From Parabacteroides distasonis (GTDB lineage: Bacteria; Bacteroidota; Bacteroidia; Bacteroidales; Tannerellaceae), in assembly GCF_004793765.1 (NCBI RefSeq), contig NZ_SRYM01000011.1:35421-99420 (forward strand): 64,000 bases of DNA, written 5' to 3'. Below, piece after piece: positions 1 through 9,495 of this stretch (the stretch's first letter is position 1; every line of letters starts with the position of its first letter). Below the pieces are notes generated by a model. That model saw only the letters and a program-made list of their open reading frames with translations, did no database searches and was not told the origin of the DNA. The position numbers and the translations under genes were made by a program.

Positions 1-184
1 AGGTCGCCGTATCTTCAAGATGGCCCCTTTGCACCATCATTTCCAGAAGCCGGGAAACGCGGGTATACAGGCGTTGATCCAAAAGCCGTTCAATGTCGTG
101 CCTGAATCGAAGATCGTGGTTCGCTTCTGGTTGATCGGTATTATTTTGGCTGTTATGACGATAGTTACGTTAAAGATGAGATAA
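1..184 (+). CDS. mraY: Phospho-N-acetylmuramoyl-pentapeptide transferase, 3' end (partial)
   Basis: This is the last 60 codons of MraY, which moves phospho-MurNAc-pentapeptide onto undecaprenyl phosphate to make lipid I at the inner membrane. The reading frame starts at base 2 and ends with TAA at 182-184. It contains the family signature KMAPLHHHF and ends with a hydrophobic helix ([16 protein letters not shown]), as expected for the C-terminus. The gene is cut by the window edge. murD begins 3 bases after the stop, so the two are surely co-transcribed. The position directly before murD is the standard Bacteroidetes dcw order. Confidence 0.95.
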   Translation, partial: GRRIFKMAPLHHHFQKPGNAGIQALIQKPFNVVPESKIVVRFWLIGIILAVMTIVTLKMR

Positions 185-187
185 AAG

Positions 188-1525
188 ATGAGTAAGAGAA
201 TGGTTATATTAGGGGCTGGGGAGAGCGGTGCGGGAGCCGCTGTCTTGGCGAAGGCGAAAGGATTCGACGTGTTCGTGTCCGATAAATCCTCTATCAAACC
301 TAAGTATAAGGAGATGCTGGACAACCACGGGATTCGTTGGGAAGAGGGACAGCATACCGAAGCCGACATCTTGAGTGCCGACGAAATTGTCAAAAGCCCG
401 GGTATTCCCGACAAGGCCCCTGTCATACAGTTATTGAAGAAGCAAGGTACGCCGATCATTTCTGAGATCGAGTTTGCCGGAAGGTATACGGATTCGAAGA
501 TGGTTTGCATCACGGGTAGCAACGGCAAGACGACAACGACGATGCTTACGTATCATATACTGAAAGAAGCGGGCGTGGACGTGGGTTTAGCCGGAAATGT
601 GGGAAACAGCTTGGCACTTCAGGTTGCGGAAGATCCTCATGCGGTCTACGTCATCGAGTTGAGCAGTTTCCAATTGGATAACATGTACGACTTTAAAGCG
701 GATATCGCTATTATATTGAATATAACACCGGATCATTTGGACCGTTATAACTATGAGATGCAGAATTATGTAGATGCTAAATTCCGCATCTTACAAAATC
801 AGACGAAGGATGATGCCTTCATTTTCTGGAACGATGACCCGATCATAGCCCGTGAGATCGCTAAACGGCATCCTAAGGCTACTCTTTACCCATTCGCCGG
901 GACGTATGAGAACGGCGTGAAGGGATATACGGAAAATAATCAAGTAGTTATTGAAACGGCAAACGGAACATTTACGATGGAACAAGACCTATTGGCATTG
1001 ACTGGTACGCATAACCTGTATAACTCTTTGGCTTCGGGGATAGCGTCCAAGATCGTGGACATTCATGATGAGAAAATACGTGCCTCACTCAGTGATTTCA
1101 CGGGTGTCGAGCACCGTTTGGAGAAGGTGCTTCGCGTACGTGGTGTTGATTATATCAATGACTCGAAAGCTACGAACGTAAACTCTTGTTGGTATGCCTT
1201 GCAAAGCATGACGACTCCGGTCGTTTTGATCTTAGGGGGCACGGATAAAGGGAATGATTATTCGGAGATCGAGGAATTAGTGAATAAAAAGGTGCATTCA
1301 TTGATTTTCATGGGTGTGGATAATACGAAACTACATGCTTTCTTCGACGGGAAAGTGGCGAATATAGAAGACGCCCGCTCGATGGAAGAGGCTGTGGCGA
1401 AAGCTTATAAGATGGCTCATAAGGGAGATACGGTATTGCTCTCTCCTTGTTGCGCCAGTTTCGACCTGTTCAAGAGCTATGAGGATCGGGGCGATCAGTT
1501 CAAGCGCTGCGTGAGGGAATTGTAG
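188..1525 (+). CDS. murD: UDP-N-acetylmuramoyl-L-alanine--D-glutamate ligase
   Basis: This cytoplasmic Mur ligase adds D-glutamate to UDP-MurNAc-L-Ala using ATP. The 445-residue protein has the usual length. It opens with a Rossmann-type glycine motif (LGAGESGAG, residues 8-16) and carries the Mur-ligase ATP-binding loop GSNGKTTT at residues 110-117. The central-domain ELSSFQL and NITPDHLDRY motifs are visible, and so is the C-terminal NDSKATN. It follows mraY with a 3-base gap, so the start is well fixed. A 112-bp gap holding 23-bp-period repeats separates it from ftsW, the only sizeable gap in this cell-wall operon. Confidence 0.97.
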   Translation: MSKRMVILGAGESGAGAAVLAKAKGFDVFVSDKSSIKPKYKEMLDNHGIRWEEGQHTEADILSADEIVKSPGIPDKAPVIQLLKKQGTPIISEIEFAGRYTDSKMVCITGSNGKTTTTMLTYHILKEAGVDVGLAGNVGNSLALQVAEDPHAVYVIELSSFQLDNMYDFKADIAIILNITPDHLDRYNYEMQNYVDAKFRILQNQTKDDAFIFWNDDPIIAREIAKRHPKATLYPFAGTYENGVKGYTENNQVVIETANGTFTMEQDLLALTGTHNLYNSLASGIASKIVDIHDEKIRASLSDFTGVEHRLEKVLRVRGVDYINDSKATNVNSCWYALQSMTTPVVLILGGTDKGNDYSEIEELVNKKVHSLIFMGVDNTKLHAFFDGKVANIEDARSMEEAVAKAYKMAHKGDTVLLSPCCASFDLFKSYEDRGDQFKRCVREL

Positions 1526-1546
1526 CCCGCAGCCCTCCTCCGAGGC

Positions 1547-1592
1547 CTGCCGCGGATGTCTGAGGAGGTCTGCCGCGGATGTCGGAAAGGCT
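1547..1592. repeat. Two tandem 23-bp-period repeat units between murD and ftsW
   Basis: The 14-mer CTGCCGCGGATGTC occurs at 1547-1560 and again at 1570-1583, a period of exactly 23 bp. The second unit continues as GGATGTCGGAAAGGCT. That resembles the repeat unit of the array at 61866-61957, which also has a 23-bp period and contains GGATGTCGGAAACGCT. CCTCCTC at 1534-1540 can pair with GAGGAGG at 1562-1568, so a hairpin is possible. No gene lies here. Confidence 0.75.
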
Positions 1593-1637
1593 TTCGGGGA
1601 AGGATAAAAACGATGTTGTGTAAAGAAAATAAACGAG

Positions 1638-2945
1638 ATGGATTTAGCGAGTAAACTGTTTAAGGGCGACCGGGTGATATGGATCATCTTCATGTTCCTG
1701 TGTCTGGTCTCTGCGGTAGAGGTGTTTAGCGCGACCAGTACGCTGGCTTATAAGAATGTCAACCATTGGGGGCCGATAGCCCGCCATGCGTCATTCTTGC
1801 TTGCCGGCTTCGTGGTCGTACTGGTCTTGCATAATGTCCCTTGCCGTCTTTTTGCCGCGGGGATCATTGTCTTGCCAATATCCATTGGCATGTTGCTGGT
1901 GACACCTTTCATAGGAATTAGTGCGAATGATGCGCATCGCTGGTTGTCTATCTTGGGTTTTCAGGTACAACCCTCGGAGTTTGCAAAGCTGGGGTGCATT
2001 ATCTTTGTTGCGTTTATGCTGAGCCGACGAGGGAAGTTTACGGAAAATCAGATTTATTGGTGGATATTAGGAGGGGTGAGCTTGACGTGTGCCTTGATCC
2101 TGCCGGAGAATTTCTCTACGGCATTTATGCTGTTTGGGGTTTGTTTCCTGATGATGTTTGTCGGGCAAATCTCCTTGCTGAGATTGGCCAAGCTGGCGGG
2201 CATATTGACGTTGTTACTGGGGGTGTTTATCGCTTCTTGGTTTGTGATTCCCAATAAGGTATGGGCGAAATTACCGGTTTTAGACCGGGTGGTGACGTGG
2301 AAGAATCGTCTTGTCATCAAATCGAATGAAGACACGTTCGACGCAAAGGAGCTATTTAACGACGATAATTATCAAGTTACCCATGCTAAAATAGCGATTG
2401 CGCGGGGCGGCTTGTCGCCTCAGCTGCCAGGACATGGGCAACAACGGGATTTCTTGCCGCAGGCTTACTCTGATTTTATCTATGCGATTATCATCGAGGA
2501 GTTGGGCCTTGTTGGTGGAGTCGGGGTCTTGCTGCTCTATATTTGGCTGTTGGTGCGTGTGGGGATGATAGCCCGTAAATGTGACAGGCTTTTTCCCAAG
2601 TACTTAGTGTTAGGGTGCGGGTTGCTGCTTGTGGTGCAGGCGCTGGCGAATATGGCGGTAGCCGTTAATCTGATCCCAGTCACGGGGCAACCTATGCCTC
2701 TGGTAAGCCGCGGTGGAACCTCTACGGTTATCTCTTGTGTGTATTTTGGGATGATCTTGAGTGTAAGTCGCTTTGGAGCCAATATGGGAAATGAGGAAGA
2801 TGAGTTGCCTGAGGATGAGACCGCTGCTTCCGCCCCCCCTGCCTTAACGGAGGAGGAGATAACGAATTGGGTACAGGACGCTTCGTTGGAAGCGGTAGAA
2901 GAATCGGAGGGATCAAGAAAAGAATTGAAACATGGAGAAATATAG
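1638..2945 (+). CDS. ftsW: Septal peptidoglycan glycosyltransferase FtsW (SEDS family)
   Basis: FtsW is a polytopic membrane protein that polymerises lipid II at the division septum together with a class B PBP. The 435-residue product has about ten hydrophobic segments. It shows SEDS motifs including the QPSEFAKLG segment in the first third and TGQPMPLVSRGGTS near the C-terminus. The last 50 or so residues form a charged acidic cytoplasmic tail. The start at 1638 directly precedes MDLASKLFKGDR, a short cytoplasmic segment before the first helix. The 3' end overlaps murG by 14 bp, which suggests translational coupling. It could in principle be RodA, but its place between murD and murG argues for FtsW. 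Confidence 0.95.
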   Translation: MDLASKLFKGDRVIWIIFMFLCLVSAVEVFSATSTLAYKNVNHWGPIARHASFLLAGFVVVLVLHNVPCRLFAAGIIVLPISIGMLLVTPFIGISANDAHRWLSILGFQVQPSEFAKLGCIIFVAFMLSRRGKFTENQIYWWILGGVSLTCALILPENFSTAFMLFGVCFLMMFVGQISLLRLAKLAGILTLLLGVFIASWFVIPNKVWAKLPVLDRVVTWKNRLVIKSNEDTFDAKELFNDDNYQVTHAKIAIARGGLSPQLPGHGQQRDFLPQAYSDFIYAIIIEELGLVGGVGVLLLYIWLLVRVGMIARKCDRLFPKYLVLGCGLLLVVQALANMAVAVNLIPVTGQPMPLVSRGGTSTVISCVYFGMILSVSRFGANMGNEEDELPEDETAASAPPALTEEEITNWVQDASLEAVEESEGSRKELKHGEI

Positions 2946-4038
2946 AATTATAATAAGCGGCGGTGGTACGGGAGGCCATATCTTCCCGGCCATATCTATC
3001 GCTAATACTTTCAAGAAACGTTTTCCGGATGCGGAAATCTTATTTGTGGGAGCGGAAGATCGCATGGAAATGGATAAGGTTCCGGCAGCCGGTTATAAAA
3101 TCGTAGGTTTACCGGTGAGCGGGTTTGATCGTGCCCACTTGATGAATAACGTGAAGGTCATGGCTCGCTTAGCGAAAAGCTTGCGCTTGGCGAGGAAGAC
3201 GATCCGTGAGTTCAAGCCGGATATCGCGGTCGGCGTGGGCGGTTATGCCAGTGGACCGACTTTATGGATGGCGGCTTCGCAAGGTGTTCCTGCGTTGATA
3301 CAGGAACAAAACTCATATGCCGGTGTGACCAATAAGTTGTTGGCGAAGAAAGCAAGCAAGATTTGTGTCGCTTACGAGGGCATGGAGAAGTTCTTTCCGA
3401 CAGATAAGATTGTGATTACGGGAAATCCTGTACGACAGGATTTGGAAGAGGCACTGAGTAAGAAAGAGGAGGCACTGGCGTTCTTTGGGCTTTCTCCGGA
3501 GAAAAAGACGATCCTTGTGGTGGGTGGTAGCCTTGGTGCACGGACGATCAACCGGAGCATCCAAGGGGATCTGGATAAGTTCTTCGCCTCGGATGTGCAG
3601 GTTATTTGGCAAACCGGTCGGTATTATTACAACGACGCTTCCAAGCATTTGAAGGCGTATCGGGGATTGCCGGTTTGGTGCTCGGACTTTATTACCCGTA
3701 TGGATTATGCTTATTCAGCGGCCGATTTGGTGATATCTCGTGCGGGGGCTAGTTCTATCTCGGAACTTTGCTTATTAGGAAAACCGGTGGTTTTGGTGCC
3801 TTCGCCGAATGTGGCGGAAGATCATCAGACCAAGAATGCCTTGGCCTTGGTCAATAAGGATGCCGCCGTTATGATCGCCGATAAAGATGCGGAGAAGGAT
3901 TTGGTGCCTACCGCTTTGAAGATTATTCATGACGATGAACGTTTGCGTACGTTGAGCCGTAATATCGAGACCTTGGCGCAACGCCATAGCGCGGACCGGA
4001 TCGTGGATGAGATTGTTAAGATTATAGATAAGAAATAA
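2932..4038 (+). CDS. murG: UDP-GlcNAc:undecaprenyl-PP-MurNAc-pentapeptide GlcNAc transferase
   Basis: MurG is a GT28 glycosyltransferase that converts lipid I to lipid II on the inner face of the membrane. The 368-residue protein begins with the glycine-rich acceptor loop SGGGTGGHIFPA. It has a second glycine-rich loop, VVGGSLGART, at the start of the C-terminal domain, and the donor-binding stretch SRAGASSISELCLLGKP. Its length is typical. It overlaps the end of ftsW by 14 bp and is followed by murC after 5 bp. The sequence shows no anomaly. Confidence 0.97.
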   Translation: MEKYRIIISGGGTGGHIFPAISIANTFKKRFPDAEILFVGAEDRMEMDKVPAAGYKIVGLPVSGFDRAHLMNNVKVMARLAKSLRLARKTIREFKPDIAVGVGGYASGPTLWMAASQGVPALIQEQNSYAGVTNKLLAKKASKICVAYEGMEKFFPTDKIVITGNPVRQDLEEALSKKEEALAFFGLSPEKKTILVVGGSLGARTINRSIQGDLDKFFASDVQVIWQTGRYYYNDASKHLKAYRGLPVWCSDFITRMDYAYSAADLVISRAGASSISELCLLGKPVVLVPSPNVAEDHQTKNALALVNKDAAVMIADKDAEKDLVPTALKIIHDDERLRTLSRNIETLAQRHSADRIVDEIVKIIDKK

Positions 4039-4043
4039 GGAAT

Positions 4044-5432
4044 ATGGATATAAATAAAGTGACAGCGGTGTATTTCGTAGGTGCCGGGGGCATTGGAATG
4101 AGTGCCTTGATCCGTTATTTCCTCTCTAAGGGAAAACGAGTGGGCGGATACGATAAGACCCCTTCCGATTTAACCGAGGAGTTGAAAAAGGAGGGAGCCG
4201 ATATTCACTATGAGGATAATGTAGCTTTGATCGGGGAGGCGTTCAAGTCGCCCGATGATACGCTGGTGGTTTATACGCCGGCGGTACCGGAGTCGCATAC
4301 GGAGTTGACCTATTTCCGTGCGCAGGGTTTTGAGGTGATGAAGCGGGCACGTGTCTTGGGAGAGATCACGAAAAGTAGCCGGGGTTTATGCGTGGCGGGA
4401 ACGCATGGTAAGACAACAACCTCTTCTATGCTGGCTCATTTGCTGAAACAATCGCCGGTGGATTGCAATGCTTTCCTCGGTGGAATCCTAAAGAACTACG
4501 AGAGCAATCTGATGTTGTCTGATACGAGCGACTTTACCGTGATCGAGGCGGATGAGTTCGATCGTTCTTTTCATTGGCTTACTCCTTATATGGCAGTGAT
4601 TACTTCCGCAGATCCAGATCATCTGGATATTTACGGTACGGCGGAGGCTTACCGGGAGAGTTTCGAGAAATTTACCTCCTTAATTCGTCCCAATGGTTGT
4701 CTACTGATCAAGAAAGGAATCAACGTAACGCCCCGTTTACAGGAGGGTGTCAAGAAATATACCTATTCCGTTACGGAAATAGCGGACTTTTACGCTGAAA
4801 ATATTCGTATTTGCGACGGAAATATTATCTTTGACTTCGTTGGTCCGGAAATCCGTATTCCAGATGTGGAATTAGGTGTTCCCGTAAAGGTTAATATAGA
4901 GAACGGGGTAGCGGCTATGGCGATCGCTTGGTTGAACGGAGTGAAACCGGAGGATTTGAAAAAGGGTATGGCTACATTTGCCGGACCTCGCCGCCGTTTC
5001 GATTTCCATTTGAAGACTGATCAAGTGGTATTGATCGATGATTATGCCCATCATCCGGCCGAATTGCGACAGAGTATCTTGTCGGTGAAGGAATTATATG
5101 CGGGTCGTAAGGTGACAGGTATTTTCCAGCCGCATCTATATACCCGTACCCGGGATTTCGCTGGTGATTTCGCCGCAAGTCTCTCTTTATTGGATGAGTT
5201 GATCTTGCTGGATATCTATCCGGCTCGTGAGGAACCGATTCCGGGGGTGAGCTCTCAGATCATTTTTGATAAGGTGACGATCCCTTCCAAGACGCTGTGT
5301 AAGAAGGAAGAGCTTTTGGACGTGGTTGCCGCCGGAAAATATGAGGTAGTATTAATGGTAGGCGCCGGTAATATCGACCGTTTGGTGGAGCCTGTAAAAG
5401 AGATTTTATGTAAACAAATAAGGAAACCGTGA
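4044..5432 (+). CDS. murC: UDP-N-acetylmuramate--L-alanine ligase
   Basis: MurC attaches L-alanine to UDP-MurNAc in the cytoplasm, the first step of the stem peptide. The 462-residue protein has an N-terminal FVGAGGIGMS nucleotide-binding motif, the Mur-ligase ATP loop GTHGKTTT at residues 119-126, the central ADEFDRSF and DPDHLD motifs, and the C-terminal DDYAHHP motif. All features that separate MurC from Mpl and MurD are present. Its stop overlaps the GTG start of ftsQ by 4 bp (GTGA). Confidence 0.97.
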   Translation: MDINKVTAVYFVGAGGIGMSALIRYFLSKGKRVGGYDKTPSDLTEELKKEGADIHYEDNVALIGEAFKSPDDTLVVYTPAVPESHTELTYFRAQGFEVMKRARVLGEITKSSRGLCVAGTHGKTTTSSMLAHLLKQSPVDCNAFLGGILKNYESNLMLSDTSDFTVIEADEFDRSFHWLTPYMAVITSADPDHLDIYGTAEAYRESFEKFTSLIRPNGCLLIKKGINVTPRLQEGVKKYTYSVTEIADFYAENIRICDGNIIFDFVGPEIRIPDVELGVPVKVNIENGVAAMAIAWLNGVKPEDLKKGMATFAGPRRRFDFHLKTDQVVLIDDYAHHPAELRQSILSVKELYAGRKVTGIFQPHLYTRTRDFAGDFAASLSLLDELILLDIYPAREEPIPGVSSQIIFDKVTIPSKTLCKKEELLDVVAAGKYEVVLMVGAGNIDRLVEPVKEILCKQIRKP

Positions 5433-6157
5433 TCCGAATAATTTCCATAGTAGTAGCCACGTTGTTGTTCTGTTACATCGTGTTTGTGTCGTTTTTCTTT
5501 CGGGAAATACGTCAGGACTCTATTTGCCAAGATCTGCAAGTCGTGGTGAAAGACAGTCTGGATAAACACTTCGTGAGCGAGAGCGACCTTGTGTCTATAC
5601 TGAAGAAAGCCGGGCTAGATCCGATCAAGCGGCCAATGGCCGACGTGAATACGGATCGGATAGAGACGGAATTACTTAAGAATGAGATGATCGCCCAAGT
5701 GGAGGCGTATAAGACTCCTTCGGGGATTATCAAACTAGAGGTCATGCAAAAGATGCCTATCCTCCGGATTATGGGCGTAAGAGGTAGTTATTACGTGGAT
5801 AATCTGGGAACCACCATGCCGATCAGTCGTCGGTATGCCGCACATGTGCCAATTGTGAGTGGATATGTGGAAAAAGAGCTTGCGGTGACCGACTTATACA
5901 AATTTGCATTATTTTTGCAAGAGAATGAGTTCTGGAATGACCAGATTGAACAAATCTATGTCTATCCGGATAATGATATAGAACTTATTCCAAGAGTGGG
6001 TAACCACCGGATCATGTTGGGTACTTTGGATGAATTCGAAGAAAAGCTTGCGAATTTAAAGCTTTTCTATGAACAAGCGATCCCTAAAGTGGGTTGGGAA
6101 AAGTACAGTATGATTAATTTAAAATATAAGAATCAGATTGTTTGTACTAAAAAATAG
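5429..6157 (+). CDS. ftsQ: Cell division protein FtsQ
   Basis: FtsQ is a bitopic divisome protein linking early and late septal proteins. The 242-residue product has a short N-terminus, one membrane helix (IISIVVATLLFCYIVFVSFFF) and a periplasmic part with a POTRA-like region followed by the FtsQ beta domain. Sequence conservation in this family is low, so the call rests on topology, length and position between murC and ftsA. The GTG start at 5429 is chosen because it places the helix right at the N-terminus and gives a 4-bp overlap with murC. Confidence 0.88.
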   Translation: MIRIISIVVATLLFCYIVFVSFFFREIRQDSICQDLQVVVKDSLDKHFVSESDLVSILKKAGLDPIKRPMADVNTDRIETELLKNEMIAQVEAYKTPSGIIKLEVMQKMPILRIMGVRGSYYVDNLGTTMPISRRYAAHVPIVSGYVEKELAVTDLYKFALFLQENEFWNDQIEQIYVYPDNDIELIPRVGNHRIMLGTLDEFEEKLANLKLFYEQAIPKVGWEKYSMINLKYKNQIVCTKK

Positions 6158-6162
6158 ATGAT

Positions 6163-7539
6163 ATGGCATACACAGACTTTATAGCAGCTATTGACCTAGG
6201 TACCTCCCATATGGTAGGAATGGTGGGGACTAAGAATGCGACGGGCGCTCTTTCAATCATCGCCTACGAAGTTGAGAACTCCGGCACCTGCATACGAAGA
6301 GGATGTGTATATAATATTGATGAGACGGCGATGAGAATTAAACGTCTTGTCAATAAATTGGAAAATAAATTGAATGGGACAAAGATTGGAAAAGTCTATG
6401 TAGGCTTAGCCGGTCAGTCACTTTGTTCTATAGAGCACTCTGTTTCTAAATTGTTAGGTGTGAGTGGTGTCGTGACGGATGAATTGCTCGACTCTTTGCG
6501 GCAGGAATGTTGTAAGTACCAATCGGATGATATGAGGGATGTGCTGGTTGCGGTTTCTCCAGTTTATTTTTTGGATAATAAGCAAGTGGCCAATCCGGTG
6601 GGGCTTTCTTGTTCGAGAATTGAGGCTCGCTATCGTTTGATCGTAGGGCGTCCCTCATTGAAGAGAAATTTGATCTATAGTGTGGAACGAGCGAAACTGG
6701 AGATTGCAGGTCTCATTGTCTCTTCGCTGGCTTTGGCAGATAGTGTTTTGACCGATACGGACAAAGCTAAAGGCTGTGCCTTGATTGAATTTGGGGCAGG
6801 AGTCACGACGCTGGTCGTATATAAGGAGGGTAAGTTGCTTGGTTTGTCTGTGGTTCCGTTTGGAGGAAATGTGATAACAAAAGATATAGAATCCCTTGGC
6901 CTTTCAACGCAAGAGGCTGAACGGCTTAAACAGACATACGGAAGTGCTGTGACAGACCGGACGAATGATCATGTGCAGATTACTTCATCTATAGGATTTG
7001 GTGCCGCTGTTACTCAAAAAGAATTGAATAATGTGGTTGAAGCTCGTACCAAAGAGATCGTAGAGAATGTATTTGCCTGTTTGGAGCGGATGGTACAAAC
7101 GGCTGGAATGTTGGGAGCAGGTGTGGTGATCGCTGGTGGAGGAGCTAACTTGCAACGTTTACCGGATTTGATTAAGGAGATATTTAAGTTGGAGGTACGT
7201 TATGCATCTGTTAGCCGGAACTCCGTGGAGAGTGGAGACTTGGTAACTAATGACTCCTTATTTGCGGTGGCCTTGAGTATTCTGATGAAGGGCGAGGTGA
7301 ATTGTGCGGTCACTCCGGAGCCGGTCTTTGTTCCGGAACAGCCTGATCAGGTAGAAGAGAAATCAGAGACTTCTGTAGTTACTCCGGAACCAGAGGTTAA
7401 AGAGCCTCAAGCCAAGACTTCTATAGGAAAAGATACCCGTAAGGGAGGAACTAAGAGTCGGGAAGACAGTTTTTGGGACAAATTACGGAGGAAGAGGGAA
7501 AATTTGATGGGCGGACTCTTTGATGAAGAGAATATCTGA
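6163..7539 (+). CDS. ftsA: Cell division protein FtsA
   Basis: FtsA is an actin-fold ATPase that anchors FtsZ to the membrane and recruits later divisome proteins. The N-terminus shows the phosphate-1 motif IAAIDLGTSHMVGMVG. The phosphate-2 region (ALIEFGAGVTTLVVY) and the adenosine motif GVVIAGGGANL follow. After about residue 390 the protein becomes acidic and proline-rich, then basic, ending with a short amphipathic segment (DKLRRKRENLMGGLFD) that could be the membrane-targeting helix. The linker makes it slightly longer than proteobacterial FtsA. It starts 5 bp after ftsQ and is followed by ftsZ. Confidence 0.95.
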   Translation: MAYTDFIAAIDLGTSHMVGMVGTKNATGALSIIAYEVENSGTCIRRGCVYNIDETAMRIKRLVNKLENKLNGTKIGKVYVGLAGQSLCSIEHSVSKLLGVSGVVTDELLDSLRQECCKYQSDDMRDVLVAVSPVYFLDNKQVANPVGLSCSRIEARYRLIVGRPSLKRNLIYSVERAKLEIAGLIVSSLALADSVLTDTDKAKGCALIEFGAGVTTLVVYKEGKLLGLSVVPFGGNVITKDIESLGLSTQEAERLKQTYGSAVTDRTNDHVQITSSIGFGAAVTQKELNNVVEARTKEIVENVFACLERMVQTAGMLGAGVVIAGGGANLQRLPDLIKEIFKLEVRYASVSRNSVESGDLVTNDSLFAVALSILMKGEVNCAVTPEPVFVPEQPDQVEEKSETSVVTPEPEVKEPQAKTSIGKDTRKGGTKSREDSFWDKLRRKRENLMGGLFDEENI

Positions 7540-7573
7540 TAGTTATTTATTAATCGAATAAAACCATGAAAAT

Positions 7574-8911
7574 ATGGATGATACGATATTAAATTTTAAC
7601 TTGCCTGTGGATACACTGAATATTATAAAGTCGATAGGCGTTGGAGGCGGCGGCGGAAATGCGGTAACCAATATGTATAAGGAAGGTATTCATGATGTCT
7701 CTTTTGTTCTTTGTAACACTGATAATCAAGCTTTGCGCAAGTCGGATGTGCCTAATAAACTTTTGATTGGAGTGAATACCACGGGTGGATTGGGCGCAGG
7801 AAACCGCCCGGAAAGAGGAGAGTCGGCCGCATTGGAAAGCGAGGAGGATATACGTTCTATGTTGAATGATGGTACGAAAATGGCTTTTATTACAGCAGGA
7901 ATGGGAGGTGGAACCGGAACGGGCGCAGCTCCTATTGTAGCCAAGATATCCCGGGATATGGGGATATTGACGGTTGGTATCGTGACCATTCCTTATGTGT
8001 TTGAAGGACGTTCAAAGTTGGTAAAAGCTTTAAAGGGGGTACGTCGGATGGCCGAGAACGTGGACTCTTTAGTGGTGGTGAATAATCAAGATCTCTTGGG
8101 ACTGGAAGAGTTGTCTGTTCCGCAAGCCAACCGTAAGGCTGATGAGACATTGACGATTGCTGCACGTAGTATCGCCGAGATTATCACGACCGATTTAGAG
8201 CAGAACGTGGATTTTGCGGATGTGGATACTACGATGCGTAATAGCGGAGTCGCTTTGGTCAGTGTAGGATTGGGCGAGGGCGAAGGACGTTTGCACTTAG
8301 CTATAGAGCAGGCTTTACAAAATACGCTGGCCACTGATAAGGATAAGATTTATAATGCCCAGCGGGTTGCTTTCGTGATTTATTATAGCCATGAGAATGA
8401 GTTGAAGGTTAGCGAGATGGGGGATATCGATAATTTCATGGATAAGTTTAATACGGAATACGAGGTGAAGTGGGGGCATGGCTATGATGACACCTTGGGG
8501 GATAAGATTAAGATAACAATCGTGGCTACCGGATTTGGTTTGGAAGATGTCTTGTCTGATGAAGCTAAGGATTATGAAACCGAGGATGATATGATTAAGG
8601 CCGCTGAGCGTGTGGCGGCGTTGAAACAACAGAGAGCGGAAGAAGATAAGCTGATTGACCGATATTATAATTCATATAAGAGTGTAGCGAAATCTGTTAT
8701 ACTCAACCCTGAGGAGCTGGATGATGAGCTTTTGATCTCCTTGTTGGAAGATAATCCTACATACAATCGGGATCCTAAATGTCTTGATCGTTCTCATGGG
8801 AAAGGTTTTGATCGTGATGTGCGAAAGGTTTCCCAGCCTGTTATAAAATCGAGTGCCCAACCTCGTCAAGATGCTCCGCGAGATGAGAAAAAGAGAATTA
8901 GTTTCCGATAG
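7574..8911 (+). CDS. ftsZ: Cell division protein FtsZ
   Basis: FtsZ is the tubulin-like GTPase that forms the Z ring. The 445-residue protein carries the early glycine loop IGVGGGGGNAVTNMY and the tubulin signature GMGGGTGTGAAP. The T7 synergy-loop segment reads NVDFADVDTTM. The core ends near residue 330, and a roughly 110-residue variable linker leads to a short basic C-terminal peptide (EKKRISFR). The extended linker is usual in Bacteroidetes. A 34-bp AT-rich gap separates it from ftsA. Confidence 0.97.
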   Translation: MDDTILNFNLPVDTLNIIKSIGVGGGGGNAVTNMYKEGIHDVSFVLCNTDNQALRKSDVPNKLLIGVNTTGGLGAGNRPERGESAALESEEDIRSMLNDGTKMAFITAGMGGGTGTGAAPIVAKISRDMGILTVGIVTIPYVFEGRSKLVKALKGVRRMAENVDSLVVVNNQDLLGLEELSVPQANRKADETLTIAARSIAEIITTDLEQNVDFADVDTTMRNSGVALVSVGLGEGEGRLHLAIEQALQNTLATDKDKIYNAQRVAFVIYYSHENELKVSEMGDIDNFMDKFNTEYEVKWGHGYDDTLGDKIKITIVATGFGLEDVLSDEAKDYETEDDMIKAAERVAALKQQRAEEDKLIDRYYNSYKSVAKSVILNPEELDDELLISLLEDNPTYNRDPKCLDRSHGKGFDRDVRKVSQPVIKSSAQPRQDAPRDEKKRISFR

Positions 8912-8930
8912 TTAATAATATAATAAGGAT

Positions 8931-9380
8931 ATGGATTTATTTGAACAAGTCAGCGAAGACATTAAAAACGCGATGAAGGCGAAAGATAAAGTCGCCTTGG
9001 AGACATTGAGAAATGTAAAGAAATTTTTCTTGGAAGCGAAAACCGCTCCGGGAGCCAATGATACGCTGACGGATGCGGATGCCTTGAAGATCATGCAGAA
9101 GTTGGTGAAACAAGGGAAAGATTCCGCTACGATTTATGTGCAACAGGGCCGTCAAGACCTAGCGGATGTTGAGTTGGAGCAAGTAAAAGTGATTGAGAAA
9201 TATTTGCCTCAACAAATGTCTGCCGAGGAATTGGAGAAAGAATTGAAAGCTATTATCGCTCAAGTCGGTGCCGCTGGCCCGAAAGATATGGGTAAGGTAA
9301 TGGGGGTAGCCTCAAAAGCATTGGCAGGAAGAGCCGAAGGACGGATGATTTCCGAGACGGTTAAGCGTTTACTTAATTAA
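8931..9380 (+). CDS. GatB/YqeY domain-containing protein
   Basis: The product is a small cytoplasmic protein of 149 residues. It consists of the YqeY domain alone, related to the tRNA-binding tail of the GatB amidotransferase subunit. Its cellular role is not established. The family pattern is clear: a helical N-terminus (DIKNAMKAKDKVALETLRNVK), the EQVKVIEKYLPQQMS motif, and the C-terminal GPKDMGKVMG with a closing KRLLN. It lies 19 bp after ftsZ and ends just before a strong terminator, so it is the last gene of the dcw transcript. Confidence 0.93.
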   Translation: MDLFEQVSEDIKNAMKAKDKVALETLRNVKKFFLEAKTAPGANDTLTDADALKIMQKLVKQGKDSATIYVQQGRQDLADVELEQVKVIEKYLPQQMSAEELEKELKAIIAQVGAAGPKDMGKVMGVASKALAGRAEGRMISETVKRLLN

Positions 9381-9395
9381 TTGATTCATACGAAT

Positions 9396-9450
9396 ACCGT
9401 ACTAAGGGCATTTTGACTATTACTCGTTAGAATGCCCTTGGTACGGTTTT
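9396..9450 (+). terminator. Rho-independent terminator of the dcw operon
   Basis: Arms at 9396-9412 and 9431-9447 form a 17-bp stem (ACCGTAC..AAGGGCATT) with a single G-T pair and an 18-nt loop. A short T run follows at 9447-9450. It lies 16 bp after the YqeY-family gene and before cstA, so it should end the cell-wall transcript. Confidence 0.88.
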
Positions 9451-9495
9451 CTCGTATATACCTTTTCCTTTGACAATTTAATTCTTTAGAAAACC

